Source: Apostichopus japonicus
Lineage: Eukaryota; Echinodermata; Holothuroidea; Aspidochirotida; Stichopodidae
DNA length: 64,000 nucleotides
NCBI RefSeq assembly: GCF_037975245.1
Contig: NC_092571.1
Coordinates: 6,158,001-6,222,000, forward strand
Reading direction: 5' to 3'
Shown here: positions 39,170-49,525 of the stretch, piece by piece
Position numbering within the stretch: position 1 is the first letter of the stretch
How the letters are laid out: each line of letters starts with the position of its first letter
The notes under the pieces: model-generated
Seen by the model: the letters and a program-made list of their open reading frames with translations, nothing else
What the model was told of the DNA's origin: nothing
Database searches by the model: none
Made by a program: the position numbers and the translations under genes

Positions 39170-39474
39170 AGAATCACCTACAAAAAGCAATGATCCACAG
39201 ATGATGCAATGAGGTCGAACAGTATGTATGACTGGTGTCAATCTTCAAAACGCTTATGGAAGAAAAAAAAAACTGTTGGGAAATTCTTGGTTCTCAGGCA
39301 AAAGTGTAAATTTGGTTGGTCATTTCAAACCCGAAAAGTGCCATTTCCGGTGATCTGGGGGGTATCAAAATCCGAAATTTTTGGGTACGCTGCGCGCCAA
39401 CCGATGGTGGCGCTCCGCTTAGATAGTAATTCGCGCCCCCGGATTAGAAAATCCTGGATACGCCCCTGATAGTC
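39170..39474 (-). mobile_element. hAT-like element end with hairpin core, second copy
   Basis: About 300 bp homologous to 6084-6382: TTGGTTCTCAGGCAAAAGTG, the core at about 39379-39421 and a right end TCCTGGATACGCCCCTG. The left end is missing as in the other copy. Confidence 0.72.
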
Positions 39475-39541
39475 CTGTGGGTGCACTTTTCTTCTTACAA
39501 TACAGTGGAAAAGTTGTCATTATATGTAAGCCCCACTATTA

Positions 39542-40190
39542 CAAGGGCGGAAGCACTTTTATTCTGGGGGGGGGGGGGGCACCGACATCAAAGGGCACTT
39601 TGCAGAAATTCGATTGGACTGATGCAGCCTTATATTTATTACCCTTTATAACTCTTATTGTATTTTCTTATTTGTGTATACACATCACTCTATCAACACC
39701 CCCCCCCCCCCTCAAGGAAAATATGCATACTAGCACTGCAATAACCAATGTGCAAATTGGGAAACTAGGAACAAGTTTTCTTTTGAGACAAAATGAGGTG
39801 AAATCATGCTAGTTTCTAATGTAGGAATCTTCCAAATTAGAGTTTATTTCTTTTTAACATCTTAACAATTTTTTTCCATTCGAAATAGCTTTGAGTTTGA
39901 CTCACAGAAATTCATTAAAAGTCAGGGGCGTAGCCAGGATTTGCAAAGTTGTATATGCACGACTATCTGAGCGGAGCGCCACCATCAGTTGGCGCGGAGT
40001 GTACTAGAAAATTTTTGGTTTTACAAACCCCTCAAATGGCCGGAAACGGCCCTTCCCGAGTGTTCATTCTGGTTCCCTGGCCTCTTGCTAACTTGAGACA
40101 CCTCAATTTTTATGTAGAAAAAGGGCACATTTTTTAACCTGAGGAAAAGTGGGGGGGGGGGGCACGTGCCCCCCGGTTCCGCCGCCCTTG
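39542..40190. mobile_element. Second copy of the 2517-3171 hAT-type element
   Basis: It starts CAAGGGCGGAAGC and ends TTCCGCCGCCCTTG. It has the same interior as 2517-3171, including the embedded CAGGGGCGTAGCCAGG end and hairpin core (about 39965-40003). The left end has lost one GCG. Flanks CACTATTA and TAAATACC do not match, so no target duplication survives. Confidence 0.85.
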
Positions 40191-40745
40191 TAAATACCTA
40201 TATCTAGACACAAACATAGTTAAAAGAGCTTGCGTTCGTCATTGTACGACCAACAATGGTGGTAAAATGACAGCGCTCAAGTGATATAACTGAGCACGAT
40301 CTGTGTCTACGGTTTTAGTTTGTGTAAGGTGAAGCAGGAGGGTTTTTTAATATTACTTTTTAGGTAATAACAAGCTGTGTTGTCCCTAGACTCGGACAAA
40401 TTTACTCTGCGACCATGGTTCTTTGCAAAGGTGATTACTTTTATTGTAAATTACATAAAGAAACTAAAAGTAGATTTAGAAATGTACTGCAATACTTGTG
40501 GTGGTAAAACTCAATGTCAGGTTGGAATCTGGTAGATGCTGAATAAAATAGAATGTGTCATTATCTGATGTAAGGAAGAACAACCAAGCTTATCGCTGCT
40601 TGTTCCATAAAGTGCAGTTAAACATTGATACAATTTTGGAGCATCACCTCCCACTTCCCTTGATTCCCCCCCCCCCCTCCCGCACCTCAAGTGCTGAAAG
40701 CTGTAACGGTCACTGACCAGTTGATTTCTCACTTTTCTTTCGCAG

Positions 40746-40862
40746 GTGCGATACCTGGTCAAGAGTGAAGACCGATACAAGGCAGCGTTAGCTTTACAGA
40801 TAGCTAATCTTCTTACCAGATGTATGTTTGCTTATAAACTAGGAATGAACGATTTACCTCAG
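40746..40862 (+). CDS. POLG: DNA polymerase gamma catalytic subunit, exon (third from end)
   Basis: A 117-bp, 39-codon exon bounded by cgcag| and |gtatat, phase 0 at both ends. It encodes [20 protein letters not shown] and continues [19 protein letters not shown]. This is the conserved C-terminal polymerase-domain segment of the mitochondrial DNA polymerase A subunit, the enzyme that replicates mtDNA in the matrix. In the family this stretch directly follows the catalytic HDE of motif C, so the HDE should lie at the end of the preceding exon, which I could not find. Together with 43520-43637 and 43953-44023 it gives an uninterrupted C-terminus. Confidence 0.93.
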
Positions 40863-41406
40863 GTATATAACAAAAGTGTTGCTTTCTTGTTCTAAATGTC
40901 TTTAATATAAGAATGAACATTACCATGCTATCAAGGAGACACTGTCACACAGTTTGCCTAATTCTCGAATCGGTCGAAAAAACCTTGCCGATTCTGATGA
41001 AGTGAAATTGAAGTAATAGCAACAAATCCACCGTGATGGATGTCTCTCATTCAGGATTAAGCAGCAAAATGAGGGCAATAATTTCCCGAAACAAATTAAA
41101 TAGAGTAAAGGACATGGGTGTCAATCCAGGGGGGTGGAAACAATATCAAATGTCCCCCCCCACACATTTGGAAAAGAGTAATGTCGTGTCTCTATTTGGT
41201 TAGGACTTACACATCTCAGGATTCATATCATCGAATATCACTCAATGTTGCTGAATGGAGAATTCCACCCAGATCTCGTGAGTATACCCTGAGCTCTCCG
41301 ACAATCTTAAGCTTAGTCTGCCTTTCTTTCGAGGCCAGTTCCAGTCGTTGTCGGTTGAAGGGTATAGACAAATATTCAAGTTGATGAATCCAGCGGTACA
41401 GGCTAT

Positions 41407-41733
41407 ATGTTTGGTGAATTCGAAGCTCTCTTGTGGTTGCTCCTCGTCTCCTCCGCCAGTTCGACGGAAGCCGAGAGATCTTTCAGTGCTTTGAGGCGTT
41501 TGAAGACATGGCTACGGAGCACCATGACTCAACAGAGGCTGAACCATGTGATGGTGTGCTATATTCACCGCGAACGTCTAGCCCAGTTGAAGCCTGAGGA
41601 GTTAGCAGAGAAGTTCGTTGGTTCCTCGGATTACAGACGCCGCATCTTCGGGCGATTCCAGTTGAAAACTAGTGCACTCCGTCATTATCATAGGAGACAG
41701 CACTTCATAGCTAGAGCCAAAGCTTGTACATAG
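41407..41733 (+). pseudogene. hAT transposase C-terminal dimerisation fragment
   Basis: The frame includes LVSSASSTEAERSFSALRRL followed by KTWLRSTMTQQRLNHVMVCY, the hAT C-terminal dimerisation (hATC) signature, and ends near a stop after RRQHFIARAKACT. The preceding coding (for example FKLMNPAVQAICLVNSKLS) lies in other frames at about 41320-41420, so the gene is frameshifted. The catalytic DDE part and zinc finger are absent. Transposition would need a transposase from elsewhere. Confidence 0.88.
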
Positions 41734-42197
41734 TGGTTGTTTAGTTGTAGATGGTGTTTCAAAGACGGTGCCCGTTCCCTAATATTGGGGAAATGAAATA
41801 GGGAGCATATTCCGTGGCAGCGCATCCCATGTTACCTTGTTGTTGAGTTTACTCCACAGTGAGAACACTGGGTACACGCAGGGACGTCTCTAGAGGGGGG
41901 TGTGGGAGTGTCTCACCCCAAACTTGGTCAAACTGACGATAGATGGAAAATTGGAGTGCGACAGTCGGAATTTCCGACTGTCGCACTCTAGTTTATCTAG
42001 GCCTATTCATTTATTCCTGTGATTGTGCATGACCTAAAAATTGAAAAATGTCGGTCAAAATTTACCTTTAATCTGTCATATTGACCACGTTTTCCTTGCC
42101 ACTTTGAGAAATTGTACCTCGCGATTCTTATACTCCACCGTACAAAACTTCGTATGATTTTGAATACTCAAAAAAAAAAGGCCAATAGAACTACCGT

Positions 42198-42535
42198 CAT
42201 AGGCGTAGGAGCCAATTTGATTTGGGGTGTTTTAACGACTTGCCCGAAAAATATAACCAAAATTTTTCGCGCGCGTTCCAAATGTGAATGCATATCATAT
42301 AGACATGCATCGGTTTTTACATCGCATGCAAATAACATACAATCATTTCCGTCTTATTACCTTTCCATATTGGTTAGAATTATAGTTGAAAGTCGTTACA
42401 ATATTAATGGTAATAATAATATCAGTTTAACTACTGAAAACACATTGCAAATTATCTTTCTTTCAGTAGGTGCCCGAAAATTTATCAGCATTTTGCCCGA
42501 AATTTCACAAAAATATTTGGTTGGGGTGGGGGGCT
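42198..42535 (+). mobile_element. Truncated copy of the 4251-4679 MITE
   Basis: Starts CATAGGCGTAGGAGCC, carries ACGACTTGCCCGAAA, TTTCTTTCAGTAGGTGCCCG and a G-rich end, then stops without the right terminal repeat. Confidence 0.8.
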
Positions 42536-43519
42536 AATAAATTTGTGAAATGAGTGCCAGTGGGTACAAATGTATCGAAAAAAAATTCGGAACAAAAGTG
42601 CAGTCGCGAAAGATTGGGTGTCTGACTGACACTGACCGTATCATTGACGAGTAGCGCGAGGGTGGGGAGGGGGATGGGGGTACAAAGCAGCAGTCGGAAT
42701 TTTCTGGCTTAAACCCATCCAGTTGGATTTTCAGCCACTACACCCCCCCCCCCTCAATCATCAGGCCTTAGCTACGTTCCTGATTACAAGGTGGTGACAT
42801 AGTACGCTCCGACCAGAATTCACCCGATTCAAGATGCAGATCCACCTAGCAACCGAGGTAACTTGCGTGAGGACTCCAACGAACAACCACTGATTTATTT
42901 GGATGCCTTCATCACTTTAGCCACCACTCACATGGGACCTATTCTAAGTCTGACGATACAATTTATTCACACATTGTTAGTTGTCATGGGTTCGAACAAT
43001 TGAGAGGTATTCTATCCTAAAACATAGGGCAAAATGGGGCTGGGGTTCCAGTTCGCCGCATCATTTGTCAACTTGCACTGGGTTCTAATGTTCATGTCAA
43101 TTGGAATCACTAATAAAAGAAATAATCCACCTAAAATGAAGGTCGCATGAACTTTCTTGCAGATTTCCTGAGTGACGAATTTGTAATTTTCACCCGATAT
43201 CACGCAACTAGATGGCTGCTATCCAGCCTGGCAAGTGCCATCTCCAGCGATCTGGCAGGTATTGAAATCTGAAATTTTCTTGGTACGCTGCGCGCCAACC
43301 GATGGTGGCGCTCCGCTTAGATAGTAGGCCTACTTACGGCCGGAATACTCGAATCGATTACGTCCCCCCCCCCCACGTTTCAAATCGGACTGACGCCCCT
43401 GGTAAAGGATAATATATATATATATATACATGACAATTCAATACTTTGTTGTGTCTTTTGTGTTTTCTTAAAACTGTAATCAATTTTCATGCAAACGTTT
43501 TTCTTACTTTTTATCGTAG

Positions 43520-43637
43520 TCTGTAGCCTTCTTTAGTGCAATGGATATTGACAAGGTGCTTCGAAAGGAGATGGAAATGGACTGTGTAACACCCTCTAAC
43601 CCTCATGGACTTGAAAGAGGATACAATATTCCAAAAG
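43520..43637 (+). CDS. POLG: DNA polymerase gamma catalytic subunit, penultimate exon
   Basis: A 118-bp exon between ttatcgtag| and |gtatcc, phase 0 in and phase 1 out. It encodes [20 protein letters not shown] and continues [19 protein letters not shown]. The SVAFFSxxDID and D-C-x-TPSNP-x-G-x-E motifs are diagnostic for animal POLG. Confidence 0.95.
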
Positions 43638-43639
43638 GT

Positions 43640-43860
43640 ATCCTTGATAATATATATGTATATATATATATATACATATCTATATCTATGTATTTATACA
43701 TATATATATGTATATATATATATATAAATGAAAATCGTAATGAGTTGGAAAATCAAGAACAGTGAAAAAACTTTCAGCCTCCACCGGGATTCGAACCACG
43801 GGCCTCCCGCTCTGTACTCGGACACCCTAACCACTGGGACAACAGTATTTGAATATCAGC
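43640..43860. repeat. AT microsatellite and antisense tRNA-like SINE in POLG intron
   Basis: 43650-43725 is TA/CATA-rich. The minus strand of about 43772-43855 reads CAGTGGTTAGGGTGTCCG (A-box-like) and GTGGTTCGAATCCCGG (B-box-like). It looks like a tRNA-derived SINE head, without full tRNA pairing. Confidence 0.6.
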
Positions 43861-43952
43861 CAAAACTTAACAACATTAATCCAAGCGGGCAGTTTAAACC
43901 TGAATGTAAGCAATCTTCAATGTTTTGTTCGTTTTTGTTTGTTCTACTGCAG

Positions 43953-44023
43953 GAGAAGCTTTGAATATTCATGAACTGCTGGAACGCATCAATCGTGGAG
44001 AAGGGTCGACCGTATCTAAATAG
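43953..44023 (+). CDS. POLG: DNA polymerase gamma catalytic subunit, last coding exon
   Basis: After ttctactgcag| the exon completes the split Gly codon (G|GA) and reads EALNIHELLERINRGEGSTV-SK-stop. The GEAL-x-I start matches the family's GEALDIYQII end. The protein therefore terminates about where other POLG proteins do. Intron 43638-43952 contains the microsatellite and tRNA-like repeat. Confidence 0.93.
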
Positions 44024-44381
44024 ATTGCACAGCCTAAAGTATAGGTGTAAAGTAGCAACCTATATTGAAATAGCAAATTTCCAGGTTGATTGTCCGCAAC
44101 ACTGGTATATAGATACTAGCCGTATACCAAACCATCGGTGGATGAAATGTGTTTGTAAACTTAAAACAGAAATATTGTCAAACAGTTTTCAGGGAAGATG
44201 CAAGCCTTTTGCATTGTGCCTTAGACATTTAACAAACTCTTCAGTGATTGTGGATTTCAGAGAACAAATGCCGAATGTAGAGGACATACGACTGTTCTAA
44301 AGCCAAAATACCAACTACCCTGGCAGCAAGTTTGTTCCACCAGCTATATTTGTTTCAATGCGCTCTGCAATTCACGGTTGG
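44024..44381. other. Shared 3' intergenic space between POLG and FASTKD
   Basis: Only 358 bp separate the two stop codons of the convergent genes, so their 3' UTRs must be short or overlap. No clear AATAAA on either strand was seen. Confidence 0.6.
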
Positions 44382-44618
44382 CTAGTAAATCAAGGAGGAC
44401 AACAATTCGGCATTTGAATACACTCGTTTGTCTGTGACGTTCCCGTTGCGAAACACATTCCATCCGACCAGTACGTTATCTTCTGTGATTTGCTCCATTT
44501 GTGATACACTAAATTTTAATGCAACTCTTTTCAAAGAGAACTGAACAGTTTCTTTTTCAAGTAATTTCCTAGCAGCTGGGCCGTGTCTTCCAACAAGCTC
44601 CCAGTCGTGATAAGGAAT
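44382..44618 (-). CDS. FASTKD-family protein, last exon (end of RAP domain and tail)
   Basis: A 237-bp exon, phase 0, after tttttccag|. It begins IPYHDWELVG, the canonical end of a RAP domain (IPxxxW), then adds about 65 residues (through QFSLKRVALKFSVSQMEQ and NVLVGWNVFRNGNV to ELLSSLIY-stop). RAP domains normally sit very near the C-terminus in FASTKD proteins, so this tail is longer than usual. The gene product is expected in mitochondria, binding and processing mitochondrial RNAs; that is family knowledge. The paralogue (FASTKD1-5, TBRG4) is not determined. Confidence 0.9.
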   Translation of the reverse strand: MPYHDWELVGRHGPAARKLLEKETVQFSLKRVALKFSVSQMEQITEDNVLVGWNVFRNGNVTDKRVYSNAELLSSLIY

Positions 44619-45927
44619 CTGGAAAAATGATACGACGATCATGTTAGCACACTTGGACAGTTGTGCGAAATATGTTTAACGTCTTCACTGGACACAAGAT
44701 ACTGAAACAACTTCAATGGAAGGGCTGCATTGTTAACAGCTGAGACTGTTCATGTGAAAACAGACGGTCTTGTGTGACTACTGCACTAAAGAAACAGAGG
44801 TTATAACTGATGGCACTGTTAATGTGTCCATAAAATATATTTGTGTAAACATGTTGATACTACGCCTGCCAGTATCATGAATTGATAGTTAATTTTAATG
44901 ACATAAAATACATATATTTCTCAGGTCTGAAATTAGTGCAGGTGCCTATTATACCTAGAACTTTCATACCACAGTATGTATGGAAACAGAAAGTATTCAT
45001 AAAGGAAGAAGCCTTCTTTGAAAAGTATTTGTACTCGTCGTTTGTAATATCTTTTCTCTAATTTTCATGCAATACTTCGCTGCACAGCTTTGTGTTACAC
45101 ATTAATCTATTGATTAATACTAGTCTATATTATATTATGCAATTACCGATGCAGTTTATTAGATTAGCTAGTCAGATTATCTTCAAATTGGTAAAGGAAA
45201 GTTTTGCATGTTTTTTTTTTATTTTTGAAAACTTTTGAAAATTTATTTACATTTGCTTATTCCATGTTAATTTTCATAGTGATATGAAAAAGTGGCCTGC
45301 ATGACACATTTTTTTTGGGGAATGAATAAGATTCCTTAATTTTTCACCCATTGATGTTCTTTGGCATGTACCAACCATAGCAGTTAGATTTCACTGTAAG
45401 GATATAAATCCTTCACGAATTGCTTTTCAATTAATATACAACTCTGAATACATCCTTTACAAAGAACAACATTACGTAAGAATATTTCCTAGTGAGGAAA
45501 TTGATAAAAATACATAAGAGACACTTAAAGCAGGGTTATTGCACTTGTCAAATATGATCAGGCCACTCCCTAAGGACTGCACATATTGATCACAGGTTGT
45601 GTACTGGCCACAATTGAGAAAGGGTAAAGTGATACAAAGTTCCTACTTGACTTTACAGATATCTTTGTAATAGTCAAAGAGTTTTAAGTTTTAAAAACCA
45701 ATACCATAAAACAGGATACGCTATGTAGACAATATTTAACATTTTCAGTTTAGTGAATTTTTGTTTTTTAACTTGAAACCTTTACAGCAATCACAGAGGA
45801 AAAAGATACGGTTTACCATTTAGTCAGCGGGCAGCAACTATATCCTTAAAGGAAAATGTATATCCTTTAGAAAATTTGCATGTTTTTTTTTTACTTGTTG
45901 CCAAAAATGATAACCGATATCACTTAC

Positions 45928-46042
45928 GTTGATAACATGGTAACCTAATTCAGCTAGATGTCGTCTCTTCATACTGTGAAGACCTAACAACTTATTGCCT
46001 CCGAAGTGATGGTGGTTTCTCGAAGACACTTGTATCGCAATC
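45928..46042 (-). CDS. FASTKD-family protein, RAP-domain exon
   Basis: A 115-bp exon between cttacccag| and |gtaagt. It needs two bases from the previous exon, then reads IAIQVSSRNHHHFGGNKLLG followed by LHSMKRRHLAELGYHVIN. It joins in phase 0 to IPYHDWEL in the next exon. The pattern (IAIEV...HF...LLG...KRRHLE-x-LGY-x-V) is the RAP domain, a putative RNA-binding or nuclease-like fold. Confidence 0.92.
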
Positions 46043-46431
46043 CTGGGTAAGAATTGAATGGAAAGACATGATCCCAAATACTACACAATTTAAACTGATC
46101 ATTTATAAGTGTGGTTATGGTCTTGGGTAGGACAAAGTATGACAACAGAAGGACATAAAATGATTCGTAATCATTAAATCGTTGTCATTTGATTTTAATA
46201 CAAAATGCTCGATACATTTTGAAAATTGCTGACACATAAAAGATTTAACCTGTTTACTACCAGCTAAACTCATACACTAACCATTATGTAAGCAACTTGA
46301 ACTGATGTGTCAAACACAAAATGGATGCTAACACTGTATCATATAGGAATTGCTAAGTAGTAATTATTAGTCTAACAAAGTAGTAATTATGAAAATACAG
46401 TGGAAAACTTCACTGATTTTCATTTGGAGTA

Positions 46432-47785
46432 CCGACTTCTGCAATTTGAAGATCTGGCATCTCCAATTTGGAGAACCGGCTTCTCCAATTTGGAGATTCG
46501 GCATCTCCAATTTGAAGATCCGTTTTCTCCTATTTGAAGATCAGGCTTCTCCAATTTGAAGATCCGGCTTCCCAATTTGAAGATCTGGCTTCTCCAATTA
46601 GAGGATCCAGCTTCTCCAATTTGAGGATCTGGCTTCTCCAATTTGAAGATCCGGCTTCTCCAATTTGGAGGTCCGGCTTCTCCAATTTGAAGATCCTGCT
46701 TCTCCAGTAAGAGGATCCGGCTCCTCCAATTTGAAGATCCGGCTTCTCCAATTAGAGGATCCGGCTTCTCAAATCTGAAGATCCGGCTTCTTCAATTAGA
46801 GGATCCGGCTTCTCCAATTTGAAGATCCGGCTTCTCCAATTTGGAGGTCCGGCTTCTCCAATTTGAAGATCCGGCTTCTCCAGTAAGAGGATCCGGCTCC
46901 TCCAATTTGAAGATCCGGCTCCTCCAATTTGAAGATCCGGCTTCTCCAATTAGAGGATCCGGCTTCTCAAATCTGAAGATCCGGCTTCTTCAATTAGAGG
47001 ATCCGGCTTCTCCAATTTGAAGATCCGGCTCCTCCAATTTGAAGATCCGGCTTCCCAATTTGAAGATCCGGCTTCTCCAATTAGAGGATCCGGCTTCTCA
47101 AATTTGAAGATCCGGCTTCTTCAATTAGAGGATCCGGCTTCTCCAATTTGAGGATCTGGCTTCTCCAATTTGAAGATCCCGCTTCTCCAATTTGGAGGTC
47201 CGGCTCCTCCAATTTGAAGATCCGGCTTCTCCAGTAAGAGGATCTGGCTCCTCCAATTTGAAGATCCGGCTCCTCCAATTTGAAGATCCGGCTTCCCAAT
47301 TTGAAGATCCGGCTTCTCCAATTAGAGGATCCGGCTTCTCAAATTTGAAGATCCGGCTTCTTCAATTAGAGGATCCGGCTTCTCCAATTTGAAGATCCGG
47401 CTCCTCCAATTTGAAGATCCGGCTTCCCAATTTGAAGATCCGGCTTCTCCAATTAGAGGATCCGGCTTCTCAAATTTGAAGATCCGGCTTCTTCAATTAG
47501 AGGATCCGGCTTCTCCAATTTGAAGATCCAGCTTCTCCTATTTGGAGAGCCGGCTCCTCCAATTTGGAGAGCCGGCTCCTCCAATCTGAAGATCCGGCTT
47601 CCCAATTTGAAGATCCGGCTTCTTCAATTAGAGGATCCAGCTTCTCCAATTTGAGGATCCGGCTTCTCCAATTTGAAGATCCGGCTTCTCCAATTAGAGG
47701 ATCCGGCTTCTCCAATTTGAGGATCTGGCTTCTCCAATTTGAAGATCCCGCTTCCGAACCTGAAGATCAGGTTTCTCCAATTTGA
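46432..47785. repeat. 22-bp minisatellite in FASTKD intron
   Basis: About 60 units of GGCTTCTCCAATTTGAAGATCC and variants with GGATCC. Because 22 is not a multiple of 3, a 66-bp translation period gives open frames on both strands. These are artefacts. Longer variant groupings recur (for example around 46745, 46935, 47075, 47310 and 47435), so there is higher-order structure. Confidence 0.95.
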
Positions 47786-47799
47786 GAGACAATTTTTCA

Positions 47800-47956
47800 T
47801 TAGTAATAGTCCTTCAACAGCTCTGATCTAACATTGAGATTAACATTTTCATCAACTTCACATTTTGTTCTACTTTCATCTTGAAGGTCACCTTCAAAAT
47901 ATATTTTCCACAAATGGGGAGGAGAATCACTAAACCAAGATTCCTCCACCCACAGG
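47800..47956 (-). other. Coding-like segment, candidate FASTKD linker exon
   Basis: After aagcag| the frame reads LWVEESWFSDSPPHLWKIYF and continues EGDLQDESRTKCEVDENVNL to a stop. Composition is acidic and protein-like. The model still lacks an exon (phase 1 in, phase 2 out) between the FAST_2 and RAP exons. However, this frame would require phase 2 on entry and I saw no convincing donor, so it is only a candidate. Confidence 0.3.
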
Positions 47957-48001
47957 CTGCTTCAGCTTGTCCTCCTTTTTCTCTCAAATAAAAAATGCAA
48001 C

Positions 48002-48002
<1 letters not shown>

Positions 48003-48048
<46 letters not shown>
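48003..48048. repeat. (AT)n microsatellite
   Basis: About 20 AT repeats in the FASTKD intron. Confidence 0.95.
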
Positions 48049-48052
<4 letters not shown>

Positions 48053-48369
48053 CCTACACTTGTATCAAAATATAATATGAAACACAATACCATCTCTGAT
48101 TGGCTGATACAGGTAATGGCTGAGGAAGTTGGACTTGCTTAAGTCTCCTCTCTTATGGATTGTCAATGCTGCCTTCCTTTTCTTCTGTTGTTCTTAAGGT
48201 TCTATTTCTACTATGAAAGATGTTATCATGACCTTTCTTATGACCAAGGTGAGTTGCACTTGTGACAGATTTAAGTCAAGTTAAATGTGAAATGATGTCA
48301 TCGTTGAGAGGTATACTGCTGCTAGAGTTATCATCCCGTTCGGTTGCTGGTGATGTACTTCCATTTATT

Positions 48370-49525
48370 GGTAGGGGTGTATTGGTGTCATCCAAGGAAA
48401 TTCAATGTCTGGAGGAAGGAAGAAATTATGAGAGAGAGTAAAAAAATGGAAAAATAACCGAAATGTAGATAACAGGATTTATTCAGAAGAACAATTAAGA
48501 ACAGGTCTGGTTATAAACACAAAGCTTACTAGGTAGGGGTGTATTGGTGTCATCCAAGCAAATTTCAATGTCTGGAGGAAGGAAGAAAATATGAGAGAGA
48601 GAGTAAAAAATGGAAAAATAACCAAAGTGAAGATAACATAATTTATTTGGAAGAAAAATTAAGAACAGGTCTGGTTATAAACACCGAACTTACTAGGTAG
48701 GGGTGTATTGGTGTCATCCAAGGAAATTCAATGTCTGGAGGAAGGAAGAAATTATGAGAGGGAGAGTAAAAAATGGAAAAATAACCAAAATGAAGATAAC
48801 AGAATTTATATGGAAGAAAAATTAAGAACAGGTCTGGTTATAAACACCGAACTTACTAGGTAGGGGTGAATTGGTGTCATCCAAGCAAATTTCAATGTCT
48901 GGAGGAAGGAAGAAAATATGAGAGAGAGAGTAAAAAATGGAAAAATAACCAAAATGAAGATAACAAAATTTATATGGAAGAACAATTAAGAACAGGTCTG
49001 GTTATAAACACCAAACTTACTAGGTAGGGGTGAATTGGTGTCATCCAAGCAAATTTCAATGTCTGGAGGAAGGAAGAAAATATGAGAGGGAGAGTAAAAA
49101 ATGGAAAAATAACCAAAATGAAGATAACAGAATTTATATGGAAGAACAATTAAGAACAGGTCTGGTTATAAACACCAAACTTACTAGGTAGGGGTGAATT
49201 GGTGTCATCCAAGCAAATTTCAATGCTTGGAGGAAGGAAGAAAATATGAGAGAGAGAGTAAAAAATGGAAAAATAACCAAAATGAAGATAACAGAATTTA
49301 TATGGAAGAACAATTAAGAACAGGTCTGGTTATCAACACCAAACTTACTAGGTAGGGGTGAATTGGTGTCATCCAAGCAAATTTCAATGTCTGGTGTAAG
49401 GAAGAAAATATGAGAGAGAGGTGGAGAGAGAGAGTAAAAAATGGAAAAATAACCAAAATGAAGATAACAAAATTTATTTGGAAGAACAATTAAGAACAGG
49501 TCTGGTTATAAACACCAAACTTACT
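48370..49525 (-). repeat. 164-bp tandem array containing a duplicated FASTKD exon
   Basis: Seven units with starts 162-164 bp apart (GGTAGGGGTG at 48370, 48532, 48696, 48859, 49023, 49187, 49351) plus a partial unit. Each unit contains on the minus strand a CTTCCTTCCTCCAG-type acceptor, a coding segment for IEICLDDTNSPLP and, in six units, a CTA|GTAAG donor. The remaining sequence is GA/AT-rich intron with TTCTTAATT and AACCAGACCTG. Confidence 0.95.
49349..49390 (-). CDS. FASTKD-family protein, 42-nt FAST_2 exon, first copy in transcript order
   Basis: Between acaccag| and |gtaagt. It enters in phase 1: the G from 49811 completes GAC (Asp). It encodes IEICLDDTNSPLP and leaves in phase 1. This matches the D-x-E-x-x-LD...PLP motif that ends the FAST_2 region. 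Further copies with both splice sites and a full 42-nt reading frame are at 49021-49062, 48857-48898 and 48530-48571 (Ser to Thr in the last). The copies at 48694-48734 and about 48368-48408 lack one base, and the copy at 49185-49226 has an altered acceptor. Which copy is used cannot be read from sequence. Confidence 0.85.

Larger units (their letters stand above)
41113..43401 (+). mobile_element. hAT element, 2289 bp, inside a POLG intron
   Basis: Left end CATGGGTGTCAATCC and right end GGACTGACGCCCCTG (reverse complement CAGGGGCGTCAGTCC). A perfect 8-bp duplication GTAAAGGA lies at 41105-41112 and 43402-43409. It carries a transposase remnant (41407-41733), a truncated MITE (42198-42535), a 35-bp perfect palindrome (41954-41988) and a hairpin core near the right end (about 43285-43323). 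It fills about 86% of the 2.66-kb intron 40863-43519. Confidence 0.93.

Noticed and set aside
43772-43855. Functional tRNA genes here and at 36205-36285, 54865-54940 and 62130-62155
   Set aside because: A- and B-box-like motifs are present but acceptor and arm pairing is poor; they fit tRNA-derived SINE sequences better.
46420-47785. Open frames with repeated EKPDLQIGEAGSSNW on one strand and SEDPAS-type peptides on the other
   Set aside because: A 22-bp minisatellite open on both strands; translation repeats every 66 bp. No start, no splice context, no known family.
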